From Clusia tigrina (taxonomy: Eukaryota; Arthropoda; Insecta; Diptera; Clusiidae): a stretch of DNA of 64,000 bases. Position numbers and translations under genes: made by a program. The stretch is from contig OV050032.1 in assembly GCA_920105625.2 (NCBI GenBank), forward strand, positions 99,804,542 through 99,868,541. Direction: 5' to 3'. Under the pieces are notes generated by a model. That model was not told where the DNA came from. It worked only from the letters and a program-made list of their open reading frames with translations, and searched no databases. The first letter of the stretch is position 1, and each line of letters begins with the position of its first letter. Shown here piece by piece: positions 60,824 to 64,000 of the stretch.

Positions 60824-62976
60824 TACCGTATAGAAGTTATGGCCATTTGAAGTTTTATCAGTGTTTGATTTGGGACTCAAGGGTAGCATAGGTTTGAGCG
60901 ATGGCTTATATGGACAAGATTCTCGAGTATTTTATTGTTACAAAATTTCAAGGTTTTATGACGCTCCAGTAAAAAGTTACAAGCATTTGAATGTTGCAAA
61001 CTTTGATAGGTGTAGGACGTGCCGTACAGAAGTTAGGGCGTTTGAAGTTTTATCAGTGTTTGATTTGGGACTCAAGGGTAGCATAGCTTTGAGCGATGGC
61101 TTCAATTGACAAGAGGCTCGAGTACTTAATTGTTACAAAATTTAGAGGTTTTCTGACGCTCCAGTAAAAAGATTCAAGCATTTGTATGTTGCAAACTTTG
61201 ATAGGTGTAGGACGTACCGTATAGAATTTAGGGCCATTTGAAGTTTTATCAGTGTTTGATTTGGGACTCTAGGGTAGCATAGCTTTGAGCGATAGCTTAA
61301 ATTGACATGAGGCTCGAGTACTTTATTGTTACAAAATTTCAAGGTTTTATGACGCTCCAGTAAAAAGATTCAAGCATTTGTATGTTGCAAACTTTGATAG
61401 GTGTAGGACGTACCGTATAGAATTTAGGGCCATTTGAAGTTTTATCAGTGTTTGATTTGGGACTCTAGGGTAGCATAGCTTTGAGCGATAGCTTAAATTG
61501 ACAAGAGGCTCGAGTACTTTATTGTTACAAAATTTCAAGGTTTTATGACGCTCCAGTAAAAAGTTACAAGCATTTGTATGTTTCAAACTTTGATAGGTGT
61601 AGGACGTACCGTATAGAAGTTAGGGGCGTTTGAAGTTTTATCAGTGTTTGATTTGGGACTCTAGGGTAGCATAGCTTTGAGCGATAGCTTAAATTGACAA
61701 GAGGCTCGAGTACTTTATTGTTACAAAATTTCAAGGTTTTATGACGCTCCAGTAAAAAGTTACAAGCATTTCTTTGTTGCCAACTTTGATAGGTGTAGGA
61801 CGTACCGTAAAGAAGTTAGGGCTTTGAAATTTTATCAGTGTTTGATTTGGGACTCTAGGGTAGCATAGCTTTGAGCGATAGCTTAAATTGACAAGAGGCT
61901 CGAGTACTTTATTGTTACAAAATTTCAAGGTTTTATGACGCTCCAGTAAAAAGTTACAAGCATTTGTATGTTGCCAACTTTGATAGGTGTAGGACGTACC
62001 GTATAGAATTTAGGGCCATTTGAAGTTTTATCAGTGTTTGATTTGGGACTCTAGGGTAGCATAGCTTTGAGCGATAGCTTAAATTGACAAGAGGCTCGAG
62101 TACTTTATTGTTACAAAATTTCAAGGTTTTATGACGCTCCAGTAAAAAGTTACAAGCATTTGTATGTTGCAAACTTTGATATTTGTAGGACTTACCGTAT
62201 AGAAGTTATGGCCATTTGAAGTTTTATCAGTGTTTTATTTGGGACTCAAGGGTAGCATAGGTCTGAGCGATGGCTTATATGGACAAGATGCTCGAGTATT
62301 TTATTGTTACAAAATTTCAAGGTTTTATGACGCTCCAGTAAAAAGTTACAAGCATTTGAATGTTGCAAACTTTGATAGGTGTAGGACGTACCGTACAGAA
62401 GTTAGGGGCGTTTGAAGTTTTCTCAGTGTTTGATTTGGGACTCAAGGGTAGCATAGCTTTGAGCGATGGCTTCAATTGACAAGAGGCTCGAGTACTTAAT
62501 TGTTACAAAATTTCAAGGTTTAATGACGCTCCAGTAAAAAGATTCAAGCATTTGTATGTTGCAAACTTTGATAGGTGTAGGACGTACCGTATAGAATTTA
62601 GGGCCATTTGAAGTTTTATCAGTGTTTGATTTGGGACTCCAGGGTAGCATAGCTTTGAGCGATAGCTTAAATTGACATGAGGCTCGAGTACTTTATTCTT
62701 ACAAAATTTCAAGGTTTTATGACGCTCCAGTAAAAAGTTACAAGCATTTGTATGTTGCAAACTTTGATAGGTGTAGGACGTACCGTATAGAAGTTAGGGG
62801 CGTTTGAAGTTTTATAAGTGTTTGATTTGGGACTCTAGGGTAGCATAGCTTTGAGCGATAGCTTAAATTGACAAGAGGCTCGAGTACTTTATTGTTACAA
62901 AATTTCAAGGTTTTATGACGCTCCAGTAAAAAGTTACAAGCATTTGTATGTTGCCAACTTTGATAGGTGTAGGACG
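60824..62976. repeat. Y-led 11-monomer block
   Basis: This block is 2153 bp, which is 11 x 196 minus 3: one base is lost at about 61038 and two at about 61812 (TTAGGGCTTTGAAAT). It starts with a Y unit having GATTCTCGAG, followed by a TTCAATTG/CTTAATTG unit with AAAATTTAGAGG (about 61137) and then AAAAAGATTC units. GTATGTTTCAAAC occurs at about 61580. A second Y unit with TTTTATTTGG and GGTCTGAGC lies at about 62230-62275. Confidence 0.7.
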
Positions 62977-64000
62977 AACCGTATAGAAGTTATGGCCATT
63001 TGAAGTTTTATCAGTGTTTGATTTGGGACTCAAGGGTAGCATAGGTTTGAGCGATGGCTTATATGGACAAGATTCTCGAGTATTTTATTGTTACAAAATT
63101 TCAAGGTTTTATGACGCTCCAGTAAAAAGTTACAAGCATTTGAATGTTGCAAACTTTGATAGGTGTAGGACGTACCGTACAGAAGTTAGGGGCGTTTGAA
63201 GTTTTATCAGTGTTTGATTTGGGACTCAAGGGTAGCATAGCTTTGAGCGATGGCTTCAATTGACAAGAGGCTCGAGTACTTAATTGTTACAAAATTAAGA
63301 GGTTTTATGACGCTCCAGTAAAAAGATTCAAGCATTTGTATGTTGCAAACTTTGATAGGTGTAGGACGTACCGTATAGAATTTAGGGCCATTTGAAGTTT
63401 TATCAGTGTTTGATTTGGGACTCTAGGGTAGCATAGCTTTGAGCGATAGCTTAAATTGACAAGAGGCTCGAGTACTTTATTGTTACAAAATTTCAAGGTT
63501 TTATGACGCTCCAGTAAAAAGTTACAAGCATTTGTATGTTTCAAACTTTGATAGGTGTAGGACGTACCGTATAGAAGTTAGGGGCGTTTGAAGTTTTATC
63601 AGTGTTTGATTTGGGACTCTAGGGTAGCATAGTTTTGAGCGATAGCTTAAATTTACAAGAGGCTCGAGTACTTTATTGTTACAAAATTTCAAGGTTTTAT
63701 GACGCTCCAGTAAAAAGTTACAAGCATTTGTATGTTTCAAACTTTGATAGGTGTAGGACGTACCGTATAGAATTTAGGGCCATTTGAAATTTTATCAGTG
63801 TTTGATTTGGGACTCTAGGGTAGCATAGCTTTGAGCGATAGCTTAAATTGACATGAGGCTCGAGTACTTTATTGTTACAAAATTTCAAGGTTTTATGACG
63901 CTCCAGTAAAAAGATTCAAGCATTTGTATGTTGCAAACTTTGATAGGTGTAGGACGTACCGTATAGAATTTAGGGCCATTTGAAGTTTTATCAGTGTTTG
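62977..64000. repeat. Start of the next Y-led block, cut by the window end
   Basis: This block repeats the head of the previous one: Y unit with GATTCTCGAG (about 63072), then TTCAATTG/CTTAATTG with AAAATTAAGAGG (about 63292), AAAAAGATTC, and GTATGTTTCAAAC (about 63533 and 63729). It runs to the window edge in the middle of a monomer that starts at 63957. The array clearly continues beyond the window. Confidence 0.75.

Larger units (their letters stand above)
50639..63199 (+). repeat. Second domain of Y-type monomers
   Basis: Y-type units return after a gap of about 9 kb. They contain the TTATATGG tract at about 50720, 51504, 54052, 54836, 55815, 57382, 60905, 62274 and 63058, and a related TTATATTG unit lies at about 56790. 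From 55.7 kb onward most have CTCAAGGGTAGCATAGG and GACGCTCC (GACGCCCC at about 57437) instead of CTCAAGAG and GACACTCC. They therefore look like a sister version of the Y subtype rather than copies of the upstream ones. Confidence 0.75.
1..64000. repeat. 196-bp tandem satellite array, whole window
   Basis: The same 196-bp unit recurs head to tail from the first to the last base, always in one orientation and with no unrelated sequence between copies. Unit starts (TACCGTA) fall at 1, 197, 393 and so on to 63957. The accumulated phase shift equals 22 bp of small deletions plus one 114-bp deletion, giving about 327 monomers. The consensus is about 38% GC. The best conserved stretches are ATTGTTACAAAATTTCAAGG (unit positions about 111-130) and GCTCCAGTAAAAAG (about 140-153). 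The most variable stretches lie near 8-25, 54-60, 83-88 and 152-187. Arrays of this size and purity are typical of eukaryotic centromeric, pericentromeric or subtelomeric heterochromatin, and 196 bp is close to a nucleosome repeat length. Family and organism are not recognised. Both array ends lie outside the window. Confidence 0.99.

Noticed and set aside
1..64000. More than one hundred open frames of 61-85 codons on both strands
   Set aside because: They are the same two or three translations of the repeat. The minus-strand set mostly starts at TTG and the plus-strand Y set at GTG, which are not normal eukaryotic starts. Because 196 is not a multiple of 3, frames shift at each unit. No domain, signal peptide or promoter is visible.
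1..64000. CRISPR array
   Set aside because: Direct repeats are present, but there are no short unique spacers. The whole 196-bp unit is repeated, and no cas-like gene is present.
1..64000. CENP-B box
   Set aside because: I looked for TTCGNNNNANNCGGG in both directions. The few TTCG words (for example about 11579, 34637, 47040) are private mutations and are not followed by CGGG at the needed spacing.
1..64000. rDNA spacer, telomere repeat or LTR/LINE origin
   Set aside because: No rRNA-like segment, no run of TTTAGGG or TTAGGG units (TTAGGGGCG occurs once per monomer only), and no LTR ends, primer-binding site, polypurine tract or reverse-transcriptase frame was seen.
1..64000. Hidden defence, toxin or mobile system
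   Set aside because: Every line of the window can be assigned to the same satellite unit. No stretch longer than a few bases falls outside it, so there is no room for an additional system.
1..64000. Assignment to a named plant or animal satellite
   Set aside because: The CAAAA-containing tract and unit length are too common to identify a lineage, and I do not recognise the consensus from memory. A database search would decide.

Overview
The whole 64,000-base window is a single, uninterrupted tandem satellite DNA array. The basic unit is 196 bp. If the first unit is taken to start at base 1 (TACCGTA...), the phase can be followed to the last unit start at 63957. Phase is broken only by small deletions totalling 22 bp and by one 114-bp deletion. 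That gives about 327 head-to-tail monomers, all in the same orientation, with both array ends outside the window. A hand-made consensus is about 38% GC. I see no gene, RNA gene, transposable element, CRISPR array or unique spacer. Every open frame of 60-121 codons is a by-product of the repeat: most use GTG or TTG as the 'start', and 196 is not a multiple of 3, so frames rotate at every unit.

An array this long and this pure points to constitutive heterochromatin of a eukaryote: a centromere, pericentromere, subtelomere or knob. A conserved CAAAA-containing tract and a unit near nucleosome-repeat length are compatible with a plant, but the lineage cannot be fixed from the sequence. I do not recognise the satellite family.

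The array is a mosaic of higher-order repeats (HORs) of several sizes, each traceable by private variants. From 1 to 1568 there is a two-monomer (392-bp) alternation. From 1569 to 10967 there are four blocks of 11, 7, 15 and 15 monomers, rich in CTCGGGTACTTCATTG units; shared 4-bp deletions mark the two 15-mers. From 10968 to about 36135 two further subtypes are interspersed. They are called Y here (TTATATGGACAAG, no in-frame stop) and J (GACTATAGGG). This region holds an 8-mer duplication (20572-23707), an 11-mer series (23708-29540), a 9-mer duplication (29586-32721) and the only grossly truncated monomer (32918-32999, 82 bp). From 36136 to 41623 there are three copies of a 9/10/9-monomer HOR, the middle copy carrying one extra monomer. 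From 42408 to 44759 there is a 6-mer duplicated in tandem, from 45740 to 49855 an 8/9-mer series, and from 49856 to about 55080 a 17-mer and its partial copy. From about 55081 to 64000 there is a more divergent zone with recurrent 1-bp G-run contractions and its own variants (ACATGAGGC, TTTCTTTGTTGCC, CTCTAGGAAGC).

The interest lies in array dynamics. There are nested and overlapping duplications of different period, dispersed duplications about 10 kb and 16-17 kb apart, single-monomer gain and loss, and recurrent substitutions at CpG sites. No protein-coding or defence-type system is present. All repeat copy comparisons were made by eye using diagnostic variants, so block edges are approximate to about one monomer.
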